A stretch of DNA of 64,000 nucleotides from Ostrinia nubilalis. Lineage: Eukaryota > Arthropoda > Insecta > Lepidoptera > Crambidae. The position numbers and the translations under genes were made by a program. The notes beneath the pieces were generated by a model, which saw only the letters and a list, made by a program, of their open reading frames with translations, did not search any database and was not told where the DNA came from. Of the stretch, positions 12,920 through 24,800 are shown piece after piece. Location of the stretch: the NCBI RefSeq assembly GCF_963855985.1, contig NC_087106.1, positions 5,439,001 through 5,503,000 on the forward strand, given 5' to 3'. Positions within the stretch are counted from its first letter, which is position 1. The number at the start of each line of letters is the position of its first letter.

Positions 12920-14121
12920 CTATTTTGGCATACCTGACGTTTAATATCAAAGGAGTAAGTACTTAGTCCAATTACAAAATAATGAAACTGAAATACAGTT
13001 TGTTTCCTATCTCCAGGCGTATAAAGCTCGAACGCGTTTGATGTATTCATCCCGCCGAAGCCACGGGAACTGGGGAGAGAGATAAAAGTCCCTTTTAATG
13101 CCCCGCCGGATCCCGACCACTGTGCGCCGATTCTGTAACGGACCCAACATTTTAACGGCTCTTAGTTACGCTCTGGCTTTTTGATTGTGAAGTTTAGACA
13201 AAAAGCACTTTATTTTTAACTTCTTTGATTGATTTTTGCAATAGAAAACGAATTCTGTGTGGTCCTATTCTATCCTGCCTGAATCACATGACTAGCATGA
13301 TAAAAAGCATTATTGAACAAACAATTTGGGGTTAAAGTTAAATGGAAAACGACGATGACACAGAAGTGTCTTAAAATACAACTATTTAATCAAGTCATTA
13401 TTTCAGAAAAATACACAAATCACCGCACTAAATAATTAAAACCAAAAGAAAATGCACCCCAGCGATAAAATTATCAGAAAACGGAAAAACAACTACATTC
13501 AAAGCATTCCACTTTCCACCACGTTGGGCGCCAAAACGTCTCACCTGCAAATTGACACAGCGCCATCTTACGTCGCGCGCCGGAACCGCGCAACAGCGGC
13601 ACTCCGTGACCAGACTCCGCGACGAGCGGACGTGCCGCGTTTACAGCTAACGAAATGTATTGGGAATACGTCTACGTTGAGTAGTATGAATGCAATTTAC
13701 GTGAGTAGGTGCTGCAAGCGCGTCGGGTAAGAGTTGTATAGAAAGTCGATGCAGAATTGAAATTGTATTCAATGAATTTGTTTAGTAATGTTCGTCTTTT
13801 TTTAAATGTTTATTTAGTTGTAATATAGGAAGAGTGAGTAAACGAAAATGTAGTCTGATGTACAGTCAGCGTCAAATAGTTCTTGCCACCCAAAGTGTCC
13901 AAACAGTTGACAACACAACTTTATTCCGATTGTAACAAAGACATGTTGCGAACTTTTTGGCTACTTTGGGTGTCATGAACTATTTCACGTTGACTGTACT
14001 GTCAACTATACATTAAGCAATTATAAGAAAACAATAATATTTTGATTTATTTCCAGGATTTACACACGTAGTGAGTGAAGCCACTATAGACGACTCGTGA
14101 TCCGGGGAACGCGGGTTCGGT
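12919..14121 (+). repeat. Tandem duplication, copy 2 (1,203 bp)
   Basis: This is the second, apparently identical copy of 11,700-12,902. Its right edge runs on into intact LINE-tail sequence to about 14,195, so copy 2 retains the ancestral right flank, while copy 1 retains the ancestral left flank. Confidence 0.9.
13860..13999. mobile_element. MITE family D, copy 3 (by duplication)
   Basis: Identical to 12,641-12,780; it arose through the tandem duplication rather than by transposition. Confidence 0.85.
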
Positions 14122-14195
14122 CCCCGCCGCCGCTGGACTATTGTGGTGAGCTCACTCGTGACACAAACATAATGTTAGTACGAGGGGCTAACGGG
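14095..14195 (-). repeat. LINE 3'-tail repeat, minus orientation
   Basis: Reverse complement of the repeat at 20,768-20,875. It includes ATCCG(G/A)GGAACGCGGGTTCG, a Cys-free GC-rich core and a CCACAATAG block. The right breakpoint of the 1.2-kb duplication falls inside it. Confidence 0.55.
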
Positions 14196-14696
14196 ACTAT
14201 TAGTAATTTGTGCAATAACAAATGATGTAGGAATAATCTTTAAAAATGTGTCGTGTGATCAACTGTACTTTCCATACAGATTCATATTTGGCTCGGCTTA
14301 CTATACTGGATAGTATTACTCGTATTTTTGCGTAGAACAGTTGATAGCACATCAGACTATACATTTCTGTTGCAGAATAGCACTTATTTACAACTACATA
14401 AGATATACAGTTAACTTGATGTGTTTTTGCCTGTATCTTAGTACATTCTAAGATTATTAGCATTGTTGATGAGCAAAGGTTATCAGTGTCACGGCTAATA
14501 TGTCTCACAAAGGGCACTCTGATAACCTTATTTACGATAGGTTTGCACGAGCAATGGCAAAGATACAAGAACTCGTTAAAGTTAGATGAGATCTACTTAC
14601 TACTACTACCTACTTATTTGTGTTACTAACACTTACTCTATAAAAATACTTACAGCATTATTTTTAGTACTAAGTATTACATTTTGTCATTAACCG

Positions 14697-15010
14697 CCTC
14701 TGTGGTCTAGTGGTAATTAAGACCACCTGCTTTAGACCCAGAGGTCCCGGGTTCAATTGAAAGTGAAAATAAAATTTTCTGCTCGGTTTGGCTTGTGGTA
14801 GGGCTGTTTCTTAGTCCGCCTAGCTCTAGCTACCACTATCTTGCCTAAATCTGTCGCAATAAGATCAATGTTAACAACAATGTTGTTTTGTTCCGGCAGT
14901 TGGAGGTAAGATAACAGTTCCTCTGAGGTTGAAGATTCCGAGTGAATCTCGCTTCCTTACCTGATTTATCATTCTCTATCAAGTGAGATCCAGGCCAAGA
15001 GCTTCCTCGT
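14697..15010 (+). repeat. tRNA-headed SINE with conserved body
   Basis: A tRNA-like head (CTCTGTGGTCTAGTGGT A-box, GTCCCGGGTTCAATT B-box) leads into a body matching 28,685-28,930. The body holds TTAGTCCGCCTAGCTCTAGC, GAGGTAAGATA and ends CCAAGAGCTTCCTCGT. The shared body at two sites supports an interspersed pol III element. Confidence 0.6.
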
Positions 15011-15069
15011 CATTGATGAAAAACTAAAACTCATAAAACTCATTTATTTCTGTAAATAGGCTTAAAAAA

Positions 15070-15185
15070 AGCACTTTTACACGTCCCAGTATTAACCCTA
15101 CCACTGCTTCAGGACAACAAATGGGCCAGTGCTGAGAAGAAGCAGCGCAAGAAACTCAGTCACTATTGTCAGCCTCTTTTTCAAA
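15070..15185 (+). repeat. LINE 3'-end repeat ('AGAAGAAGCAGCGCAAG')
   Basis: CTACCACTGCTTC...ATGGGCCAGTGCTGAGAAGAAGCAGCGCAAG...CTCAGTCACTATTGTCAG is shared almost unchanged with 34,785-34,915, and weakly with 18,815-18,870. It is read as a conserved 3' end of a non-LTR element. Confidence 0.5.
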
Positions 15186-16261
15186 GGTTTACAGGCTTTA
15201 AAATGTACAAAGTTATAAATACATTGATGAATATAAAATCTTATTTTTTTCATGTTGGTTATTGTAACAGCTAACATGTTGGTTTGGGTGCCTCAATCGG
15301 CCCAAGTTTAACGTGCTTTCTGAAGCACTGAAATATTGTAGCTCTAACCATAGATACACGGATGTTACAATTCAACTATTAGACCAAGAAATTGAAATCT
15401 TTATTTTTCTACCAAACTATAATTTATGATAAAACAAAGCCAAATATGATGTCACTAAAACAAAGTCAGGAACGCAAGTAATTTTAATGTTTACACAATA
15501 CGTTCTGCCAAAAAAGTGATAACTTCTGTCTTCTTTCATTGACGACGAATCCCGCAGTGTTTATTAAATGTACAATACTTTGCCTTTCAGCAGCTTGACT
15601 GATATTTCGGAAATCCCTCTATATTTCTTCAAATTAATCCTAAAATTGGATGAATATAGTACAAAAAATATTCACTTAAGCAAACAAACTTTCACCGAAT
15701 TCTACGAGAGTCGATAGGACGTGAATCGAGATGAGATTAGGGTGTCATTTCGACCTTGTCCGTTCCAAGACGCTGTCTTATGTATTCCTTATGTACAGCT
15801 ATGTATTCCGCTGTACATAACTGATGTATTATTGAGAAAGAACAAAAAGTTCTGGTCTTATTCTTAAGACGGACGGAGTACGCATGCGTGTAGGGCAAGT
15901 CCCGCCTACTAAAGAAAGAGATAACGAATTTTGTCTGTCCTTTAGTCCTTCATTGAATTGCTTCTGATTTTTAGATGCCCTTAAATCGATTTTTTCATAG
16001 AACACTTACTTCAGTCATAAAGCTGTCCTGATTATTTCAGACTTAAAGTTTTAAGCAGTTTCGTTGTAGTTAACAAAGCTGTTTTGCTACAAAACTTTTT
16101 AATATGTTTTGTTTAAATTTATGCCAGACAAAGTTCTTTTACAAAGTATTTATTTAACTGAGAAAATGCTTTGAGTAAACTACGTACACATTGTATATTA
16201 TACTCGATTATTCAAGTTAACTACACAGTTAACTTAAAATTATGACACAGACTATGCATTT

Positions 16262-16320
16262 AGTTGACATCAGGTGATCCGTCTGCTCGTTTGCCTCCTG
16301 TCACATAAAAAAAAAAACTT
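16262..16320 (+). repeat. LINE tail with poly(A)
   Basis: GACATCAGGTGATCCGTCTG then CTCGTTTGCCTCCTGTCACAT and eleven A's. From general knowledge, this kind of 'catcaggtgatccg...' tail ends many lepidopteran LINE copies. Confidence 0.5.
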
Positions 16321-16899
16321 TACACTATCAGTATAAAAATATATGTTTACTAAACATGCGCGGTGTTTAGTTTAGGTAATAAAATAGAAAATAATTTGCT
16401 AAAGTATTAAAAACTTTGTGAATATGTTTGGAAAAACGATCCCAGTAATTCTAATAATTGTAAAGGTATTTAATGATAGTTTCCTCCGGCAAATTCCAAA
16501 TTCAAAACACTACCTCTAAGAATATCACGACAAAGGCCAACCTTTAATTATTAAATATTAATTAAGGCGCCTCAACGCTATCATATTCCACACACGGACT
16601 CCCCAGTCTTCCCAAGGCTTTTTCCAATCTGGAAACTTCAATTCATTAAACGCAAAGTTGCCGTTTTAATTAAAGATTGAAGCTGAAAACCCGCCCCGAT
16701 GCCTTAACTCACTGAGACGTGGTTGGCTTATTTTTTTTTCGACACACTCATTCCCGCCTCTGTGGCCCTCCCAAACAAACAGCCGAGTACTTTGAAAACA
16801 AATTTCGCAACTTCCAATATTCAACTGTATCCCCCTCAATCCAAAAGTGAAAATCCTTTGGATCAGGATCAGCGTTAGGATGTTTCGGAGTTGTGTTGT

Positions 16900-17101
16900 C
16901 CCTTTCAGTTCATTTCATGAAAGCGGAGACAGTAGCAAGACTAGCAGTCAGTTCACCGCGAGCTTCGCGAGAGTTCACACGCGTGGGGGAGAATCGCTTT
17001 CGGTCAGTTCTTTCGCGGAAAACTTTTTTGTAAACTCGTCTGTGTTCTGTGGTGGTTACGGGCTTTATTGCTGTGAGGTGGTGTGTGTTTTTAACTTAAG
17101 G
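16900..17101 (+). promoter_or_regulatory. Possible 5' non-coding exon with splice donor
   Basis: This GC-richer island has an arthropod initiator-like TCAGTT (16,946-16,951) and a second TCAGTT at 17,003. It ends TTAAG|GTAGGT at 17,100/17,101, a good splice donor. A diverged copy of its 3' part occurs near 19,635-19,690, so it may instead be repeat-derived. No matching downstream exon was recognised. Confidence 0.2.
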
Positions 17102-18319
17102 TAGGTGTAGCATAAGACTTTTTAGCTAAATAAACAATTAAAATAAAAGTTGATAACTTAAACCGGCTTTTGCGGCTTAAACGCAAGCTTTTACTAACAC
17201 AATCAAATTAATTTATTCGTCGACAACATTTAATCTAAATGCGAAACTATTGCTTCGAACTTCGTAGGCTTTTAAAGCTCTCCTAAAACATCAAAGCTGA
17301 AAGCGAGTGAAAGCTTTCAGAAATTCATAGGAAACGTATAAAGTGGATTACTATAATATTATTTCTAGTACACAATAAAATATGAAATTTTCATGGGGAT
17401 AGTTTCATTGGAAATTTAGTAAAACTTTAATATTATGCGCAATAATATTCGTGATGTGGGCAGAAGTTTGAAATCAAATAAAAAGTTTTCAAGTGGTAAT
17501 AAAATCTGTGGTGATTACTATAATTAAGTTTGAAATTATAGTACCACTAGTATAGTAGCTAGTACTATAATAACAATAGAGTGCAATTTTAAAACAAGTT
17601 TTTTTACTTTAAAATATCCTCAAGTCCTAAGGTAAATGCTGATAATTTCGGCAGTGTCGTACTCGTCACATTTTATGAAAACGCTAGTTAAAACTTTCTA
17701 CCCACATTAAACTTATTTTTTTTAAGGCAAAATATTTTAACTTATCTTATCCTATGTTTTGTAAATCGAATTTAAGATACACAGAATTAATAATATAATT
17801 ATATCAAGACGACCTCTTTTTACCTTATATGTGAATAAAATACAATTTCCCAACTTTTACTCAAAAAATATGCTAATAAAAAAAACTGGTAACAAATAAT
17901 TTCCTTAAGAAATTGAGCTCACATATTTATTAAATCCCAGATTAAACTTAATTTATACTTTTAATAACAAGTTAGTTCCGCAATTCTCCTTTTCAATACT
18001 GCTACCTCACTAAGCTTCGCAAAGCTCCTTCTAAAATATCGCGAATACCTGTAAATGCAGTAAATGGAAATGTAACTTCGCAAATAGAAGAAGATTATCC
18101 TGCACTCAAAGTGAAGTAAATATTAGTAAGTGACTCAGCATTATAAAGTGCTTTATTTCTGTGAACATATTAGATTTGTGTTTTAATGTTATCTATCATT
18201 TTGTGGCTTTAAAGAAGACGTAGGTACATAAAAACTTGGAAATATTAAATGACCTTACGATCGGTCCTGGTAGCGAAACTTAGTACAGATCACGCTTATC
18301 ACTACATATTACAAAATGA

Positions 18320-18473
18320 AGTTGCTTTTCTGTTTGTCTGTCTCTATGTATGCTTAGATCTTTAAAACTACGCAACGGATTTTGATGCGGTTTTAATAGA
18401 TAGAGTGATTCAAGAGGAAGGTTTTTTAAGTTTAATACATTGTACCTGTGCTAAGCAGGGGCAGGTCGCTAGT
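18320..18473 (+). mobile_element. Helitron-like 3' end
   Basis: It contains ACTACGCAACGGATTTTGATG and ends GGTCGCTAG|T, the terminus style of lepidopteran non-autonomous Helitrons. Confidence 0.5.
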
Positions 18474-19959
18474 AATAATTTAATCTGAATGTCATTCCCA
18501 ATAAATCAGTAATATCAATATAATAATTATTATTTGTATTGAAATAAGTATGATAACGAGGGTTACCGCTAATAACCTTCCTATTTATATTATTTTAGGT
18601 AAAATAAGTGTATTAAGTATAAACAACTGTAATTTACTAACGTTCGTTCACTTTACTTTTAACTTATGATTACCACACAATAAAAAGAGCAGTATTTAAT
18701 AAGCATAAATATTAAAGTAAAAATCAAAATTTCTTCATTTGTATAGGCTATGAATAGTACTTACAAATCGTCAAATATTTTACTCTTAAGAAGCCTCTAC
18801 ATGTCTCATATTCTTTTTACTCTACCAGCGCTTCGAGAACAACATTTGGCAAGTGCTGCGAATATTGTCTTCTATCACTTGTTACTATTTGTCACTGAAC
18901 TTAATATTTTAACGATGTAAAATCATAAAATCAAACCCAAAGCGCAAATTCCAGAACTCTTAACAGTGTAAAACTTGACAACTCGAGACGTCCCAGTCCA
19001 ACAACTTCTCAACTTCACAGCTTAACACTTCCAAATTAACCGATTGTATTAAAAACTTTTTGTTCTTACCTCTTAACAAATGCCAAAGTTAAAAAGTTTC
19101 TTGATTTCTTTCGTGCCAGCACTTTGATTGGGGCTCTGATTGTTTAAGTATCAAAGGGTCGCGGTAGATTTTAATTTTGAATTTGCCGATATTAGCATAC
19201 AAACCTACTTTATGCAAACGGCTTCGAATATTACTTGGTTTGTACTAAGCGAATATTTCCTTAAGAATTTAACAACGAAAATAGTTGCATAGACTCAATA
19301 AAATCAAATCGCTCATTCCAGAATTCATGAAATTTTTTATCTAAAAGTTATTAAAATTGTCTATGTTTTAAAACAAAGTTGCGTTGTACTTTTATGGCAC
19401 TACATTTTTATATCCATCTCTAATAGTAGAATAACTATTAATTAAACTGAAATCATGGCAAAAGAAATTGAAGAAAATTAACAATAAAATATTGACTATA
19501 CTATTTTCCTCGATTATTGACACGTCTCACTATAGGCGACATTAAATGGACAGTGTTGGAGATATGAAGTTCTCTGAGCCTGCTAGTTACAAATAAAGGG
19601 AACTTTTTGAATTCATACACGAATTTTTCATACGCGTCTATGGTTACGGGCTTATTCCTGTGACATGGTGTCTGTATACGTTTTAGAATACAAAATTTTT
19701 AAAAATACCTCTCCGTAATGTTAATTTAATCAACGTTTCAGACAATGGCAACCTACTGCTAAAAGTGAGCCAGTCCCCAAGTAATAGCATGATCTTTAAA
19801 ACTCCAAGCAAAAAAGTCATTCGCTCTTTTTAAAAGTTCCAACATTGCGACAATTGATTTCAATTTCATGATTTTTTGCATTTGTTGTACAGGTTTTGTA
19901 ATAAAAGTACACACAAATTAATTTATAGACCCTATATAACTTCTTTCTTCTTAGTCGTT

Positions 19960-20200
19960 TCGCTCTTGGCAGAGCGGTCGTGGTCACGATGAGTTCAAGT
20001 TGGTTGTAGAGGCGGATACAGCTCTCCGCATGATCTCCCGCCATCTCTACCTGTTGGCAGACTGCCTGGTGCAGTCAGATTCGCGATTGCCCACTGCCAA
20101 TTTTACTTGGTGAGTCCAGCTCATAGGTGACATGCCGCGCGATCGGGTTCCTAGAACTTTTCCCTGAACGATCAGTCGCTCTATGAAGTTGTCATCCCTA
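19960..20200 (-). pseudogene. Non-LTR retrotransposon C-terminus, broken
   Basis: On the minus strand a frame reads RLIVQGKVLGTRSRGMSP followed by a Trp-Thr-x-Gln motif (SWTHQVK), then ANR-RWREIMRRA. This resembles the end of a LINE reverse-transcriptase protein (R-G-x-S/P-x-x-W-T). Stops interrupt it. It is a different family from the RTE copies. Confidence 0.5.
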
Positions 20201-20224
20201 TGACTGTGCAGAAATATCTAAATA

Positions 20225-20404
20225 TAACTCAAAGGTGACTGACTGACTGACTGACAACGCACAGCCCAAACCACTGAACGGATCGAAATTTGGCATGCAG
20301 GTAGATGTTATGACGTAGGCATCCGCTAAGTAAGGATTTTACGAATCTCCACCCCTAATGGGTTACCCCATTGATCCACGCGTACAAAGTCGCGGGCGGC
20401 AGCT
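20225..20404 (+). mobile_element. Helitron-like 3' end
   Basis: Four CTGA repeats, then ACCACTGAACGGATCGAAAT, and an end at CGGCAGCTAG|T. A reverse-oriented relative lies at 48,797-48,990, sharing TTTGGCATGCAGGTAGATGT. Confidence 0.55.
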
Positions 20405-20488
20405 AGTTCTTATTATAAGTTTGAATTGGTAAGGCCGTAAATGAGCTCTGTAGTTCCATTAGAGTAGAATAGAACCTCCACTCTCTCC

Positions 20489-20767
20489 GTGGATGTTGTA
20501 AGTGGAGAGTATTGGAGAAATATACCAACAGGCCTTATTAAACCGCCTGGCCAGCGTATAGAGTATAGACCCTTCCATAACCAGGGAACCAGACTCAGAT
20601 TAGCGTCCCATCCCTACATTATTGTCGACATTCCTCCAGCTCGCACTAAGCGTTTCGCAAACGCTTTCATAATGCGAACAGCTAGGGACTGGAATTCGCT
20701 GCCTGCTGCTGTCTTTCCGGGCCTTTTCAAGGGGAGTTTTTTTTCAAAGAATATTAGCAATTTGTAA
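20489..20767 (+). pseudogene. Jockey/R1-like reverse transcriptase C-terminal fragment
   Basis: The 92-residue open piece contains RTKRFANAFIMRTARDWNSL followed by PAAVFP. This is the closing motif (R-x-x-R-x-W-N-x-L-P-x-x-V-F-P) of Jockey/CR1/R1-like retrotransposon proteins. Nothing upstream encodes the catalytic domain. The stop at 20,765 is followed directly by a 3'-tail repeat, so the order is that of a true 5'-truncated insertion. Confidence 0.75.
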
Positions 20768-20875
20768 ACCCCTCGTGGTAAGCTAAATATGCTTGTGTTA
20801 CGAACTTTACGAATGGGTTCACCACAATAGTCGAGCGGCGGCGGGGTTCGAACCCGCGTTCCTCGGATCATAAAC
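20768..20875 (+). repeat. LINE 3'-tail repeat adjoining RT fragment
   Basis: CCCCTCGTGGTAAGCTAAAT ... GGGTTCGAACCCGCG. Its position directly after the RT stop identifies this repeat as that element's 3' UTR; copies at 1,428 and 14,095 are tails only. Confidence 0.6.
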
Positions 20876-21889
20876 TGAATAGGAACCCTCAGCATCTCAC
20901 TTAATGTCAGGTGCGATCCTGATCTTCCATTTGTCTCATTGGAGAGAATCGTTTTTTGTGGAGACTGACCTGACTGATGATGTATTGTTTAGGAAGTATA
21001 AAATTTATACATCTGTGATATCTAATTGTACACATATCTCATTGCCATGACATTCACCTTGATTACTTGGGATTATCGCCGGCACAGGCATTATCTATGA
21101 TTACCACAGTGATTGATACAAAGCCGACTCTGGGACGCAATTGAATACGTCCATATTGTATGAGGATTGGGCATGCCATTTGATTGATTAAAGTTTTAAA
21201 ACTATACCAGTGACGGCCCGAAATATCTTTCTTTAAGCAAAAGATTGATGGACTCATTCACTCATCACGAAATCTCAGAAACTACAAGTGCTAGGAGTCT
21301 AAAATTCTGCATGAGAGTACCTTTTAGAACGTAGGTACTCACTAAAACGGATTTTACTTTATTCTTTATTCAAAAATGTATGTGACGTATAAAGAGCACC
21401 TTTTTGGGGGCATTTTTATCGATAAAATTGACATAATAACATCGCCTTAAATTATTGCTAGCCCTAACCCAAATAGGTACACTGTTACCTTTAATATGAA
21501 TATATGTTATCCAGGTTCTGATCTGATGATTGGAGCAGGAATGTAGTCTAGTCATATTAAAAAGCTTTTTCTGCATTTTACCTTGAATAACTTAAGATAG
21601 GACGCACGTAGACAAAAGATTATGTGACTTTTGAGACAACTTTCAGAACGCCAACATAAAGATCTATAAACATTTCAGATTATTATCTGCAATCCCTTTT
21701 TATGCTAAAATTATCGGACTAAAAAGTTTGGTTTGAAAATACAGTTTATTAATAACAATTTATAGCAGTTTTCCATAATCTAAATTTTCCATAATGCTTT
21801 GATAATCAGAATTAAATCTTCGATTCCTTTTATTATGCGTTAATTTTCGATGTTAAAGTAGAAGTCGTCTTTTTGTTCTCTTGAGCATT

Positions 21890-24800
21890 TTATCCAGAGA
21901 GCAGGATTCCGTAATAGCATATGTGGCTTTGCATGTATGCTATGAAGTAACTGTAGGCTTCTGTGAGGAATATCTCCTGGACCGCCGTTGGTAGATTGTC
22001 ATGTATGGCTTGAATCGCACTTTGAACTACGGGATCTGTAATTAAAATTCACAATTAACCGTAACCCTTCAAGTACCATCGAATCGAGACACAATTGAAA
22101 TCATTATTGTTACCGCGGCCTCAGGCGACCACTTAAGGCATTGGTTCCCAAACTCTTTCGGCCATACAAAAAATTCCGCGAAAGTTTGGATGTCTGGATG
22201 GATGTTTGTTACTCTTTCACGCAAAAACTACTGAACGGATTTTGATGAAACTTTGCAGTATTATTGATTATAACCCAGAATAACATTAAGGCTACAATTT
22301 ATGACGATATGTGACAAACTAAATTTCACGCGGGTGAAGCCGCGGGCAAAAGCTAGTCATATTATAGAGGAAAGATTAAATTGTTTGTGTTTGTTTGCAT
22401 CGAATAGGCTCCGAGTTTATTTTAGTAAATTATAGTGCAATACATAAAAAATACGAATATTTTTTGAACTTAAGAGAATAAAGTTCAAAATATGGTGGGA
22501 ATATTTTCCATGGGAACTACATTCCCACCGCCGGATAAAGGGTTAAAAATGAGACTTACTTGAGCTATTACCGAGTTCTGGGCCCATAGAGAAAGATGGG
22601 CGGGCGTTGTAGTTGTAAGCAGACACTTTAGCGGTTCAAAATATGGTGGGAATATTTTCCATGGGAACTACATTCCCACCGCCGGATAAAGGGTTAAAAA
22701 TGAGACTTACTTGAGCTATTACCGAGTTCTGGGCCCATAGAGAAAGATGGGCGGGCGTTGTAGTTGTAAGCAGACACTTTAGCGGTTCAAAATATGGTGG
22801 GAAATATTTTCCATGGGAACTATATTCCCACCGCCGGATAAAGGGTTAAAAAATTAGACTTACTTGAGCTATTTCCGAGTTCTGGGCCCATAGAGAAAGA
22901 TGGGCGGGCGTTGTAGTTGTAAGCAGACACTTTAGCGTTCCTCATGTCAAGTTTGTTGCTCAGGGCGATGACCGCAGTAAGCCAAACATTTTCTGAAAAA
23001 TTACATAAAAACAAAAATACATTTGTATGATTTTCAAGAAATCGCACCTGTCGTGACAAACACTTTCAAGCGTATGCATCCCCCCACTTCCCGTCAATAT
23101 TAGTATCTTTTAATTTTAAAAGGAGGCGGGGCCGGTGTCGCAGCAATATGCCCAAAAACAGAACACATTGCTCGTGAAAGCAATGATGACAGAATGACGT
23201 CATACGTTTACATTGTTTGCGTAGTAGGTACTCTCGTAAAGATTATTCGAACGTTGAGTACTGATATCGCAGTGGATAATGAGCACATTATTTTGATTAC
23301 TTTGTTTGTGTGAATTTCTAATGCGACACTGAGTTTCGAACTCAGCGCATTAGTTGGCATCTCTCTATATTTCTATGTTGGTACCCCAATATGACTTAAA
23401 AGGATCCAAAGTTGCTTCTTAAAGCGACAGGTCACGCTTGAGCCAACTTTTAATATAAAACTGCTATGCACTTTTATTATAAAATTATCTAATTGGTATT
23501 TATCGCTATCCATCTGTTAAAAGGTGAGTATAAACTAGAGCATTTTCTCGAGCATTTATATGTAATGTAAGATTCTTACGAATGGTACAATACAGGTATA
23601 AAATGTACGGCGACGTTTGGTTCGTGAAAGGGTGATACACTAGAACATCATAGAGCGGCTCGTTGTTCTATTACAGGTCATCATCAACAGCCCTTTACAG
23701 TCCACTGCTGGACTATGAGCCTCCTCCACTATAGTGGAGGGTTTTGCCATAATCTCCACGCTTGGCAGGCGGGTTGGAAATCGCAGTAGATTGATGTTTT
23801 TCAGAGAGCGCTGCTGCCCATTCTCTGTTTGATGTGTAGTCCCTAAGTCGCCTCTTACGACACCCGCGGGAAGAGTAGGGGTTGGTGACAAATGTATTCT
23901 ACTCTGCCGTCACCACACGGCTATTATATTACAGGTATGTACTCGTAAATGCTCTACTAGTCTATACTCACCTAAAGAGGACACGTGAGATTAGTATTTG
24001 GTTTTATAATCACAAAATTCGGTCTAATTGGTCCCAGAGGTGAAGGGCAACATTGTCTTATTCTAGTCAAGATTTATGGTACCTGTTAATCGTTTATTAA
24101 AATATTAAATGTGTTTTTCTTTAAGTTTATTTAAAGGGCTTTCAAATAACACCAAATTATTGGTGGAGCACCATGTTTGTGACAGAGGATAATCTTTTAA
24201 TGAAATAATAGGCAGAAGACAATTTTTTTGACGCCGAATGTATCCAAGAAAAAATATAGGATAGTTTATTTCGGTTTTGAAGTAGGTTACGCGCGTGGTA
24301 AGAGATACCCGGTTTATGAAATAGTGACGTAAAACGTCAGACTTGACGTAAAACGTGACAGTCACGCGAGTGAAGGGTGCAAAAGCTAGTAAGTACAAAA
24401 ACATTTTCCAAAGAGCTGTAAAATAAAATGCATGAAAAAATACCGTAATTAACGGTGACAGTGTCCTCAGCGGTCACCGGCACCTTTCCAACTTGACTGA
24501 TACTGTAATATGCCGTTCCTGTTTCTATTTTGAGGGTTTTGAAAGACACAGTCATCACGACGCTGCTCGTTACCGGGTTGTAGCTGTAAAACCGAGTAAG
24601 TGGATATTAGTGGATATTTCATTGAAAAATAGATTAAAATTTTCGGTCGGACAGCAAACATCAGGGTTGAAAACCAGATAACAAAAGTACTTATTATTTT
24701 TTTGCAAAATGGCACTTAATAGGTAAAACGACATAATAACATGGCAGAGAGCTTAGCTTGATGTGATCTCGTGTGTTTACATAACTAAGTATGTGAGCTA

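Larger units (their letters stand above)
1..21889. other. Gene-free left flank, repeat-rich
   Basis: I see no convincing protein gene here. Reading frames are short and either lie in repeats or lack splice context. The stretch holds the MITEs, LINE and SINE remnants and the tandem duplication listed separately. The blocks 690-1,430, 5,605-6,660, 8,550-10,980, 15,190-16,260 and 17,110-18,320 are AT-rich sequence in which I recognise nothing. It could be intergenic or a long intron of a gene extending left of the window. Confidence 0.6.
23390..24045. repeat. Interspersed repeat interrupted by an insertion
   Basis: Its two halves (to 23,521 and from 23,974) match, in reverse complement, the uninterrupted repeat at 39,555-39,745. 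Shared blocks include GAGCCAACTTTTA, TCGCTATCCATCTGTTAAA, GAGGACACGTG and TATTTGGTTTTATAA. Confidence 0.7.

Noticed and set aside
14700..14760. tRNA gene candidate
   Set aside because: A- and B-boxes present, but no acceptor stem and the downstream body is a repeat.
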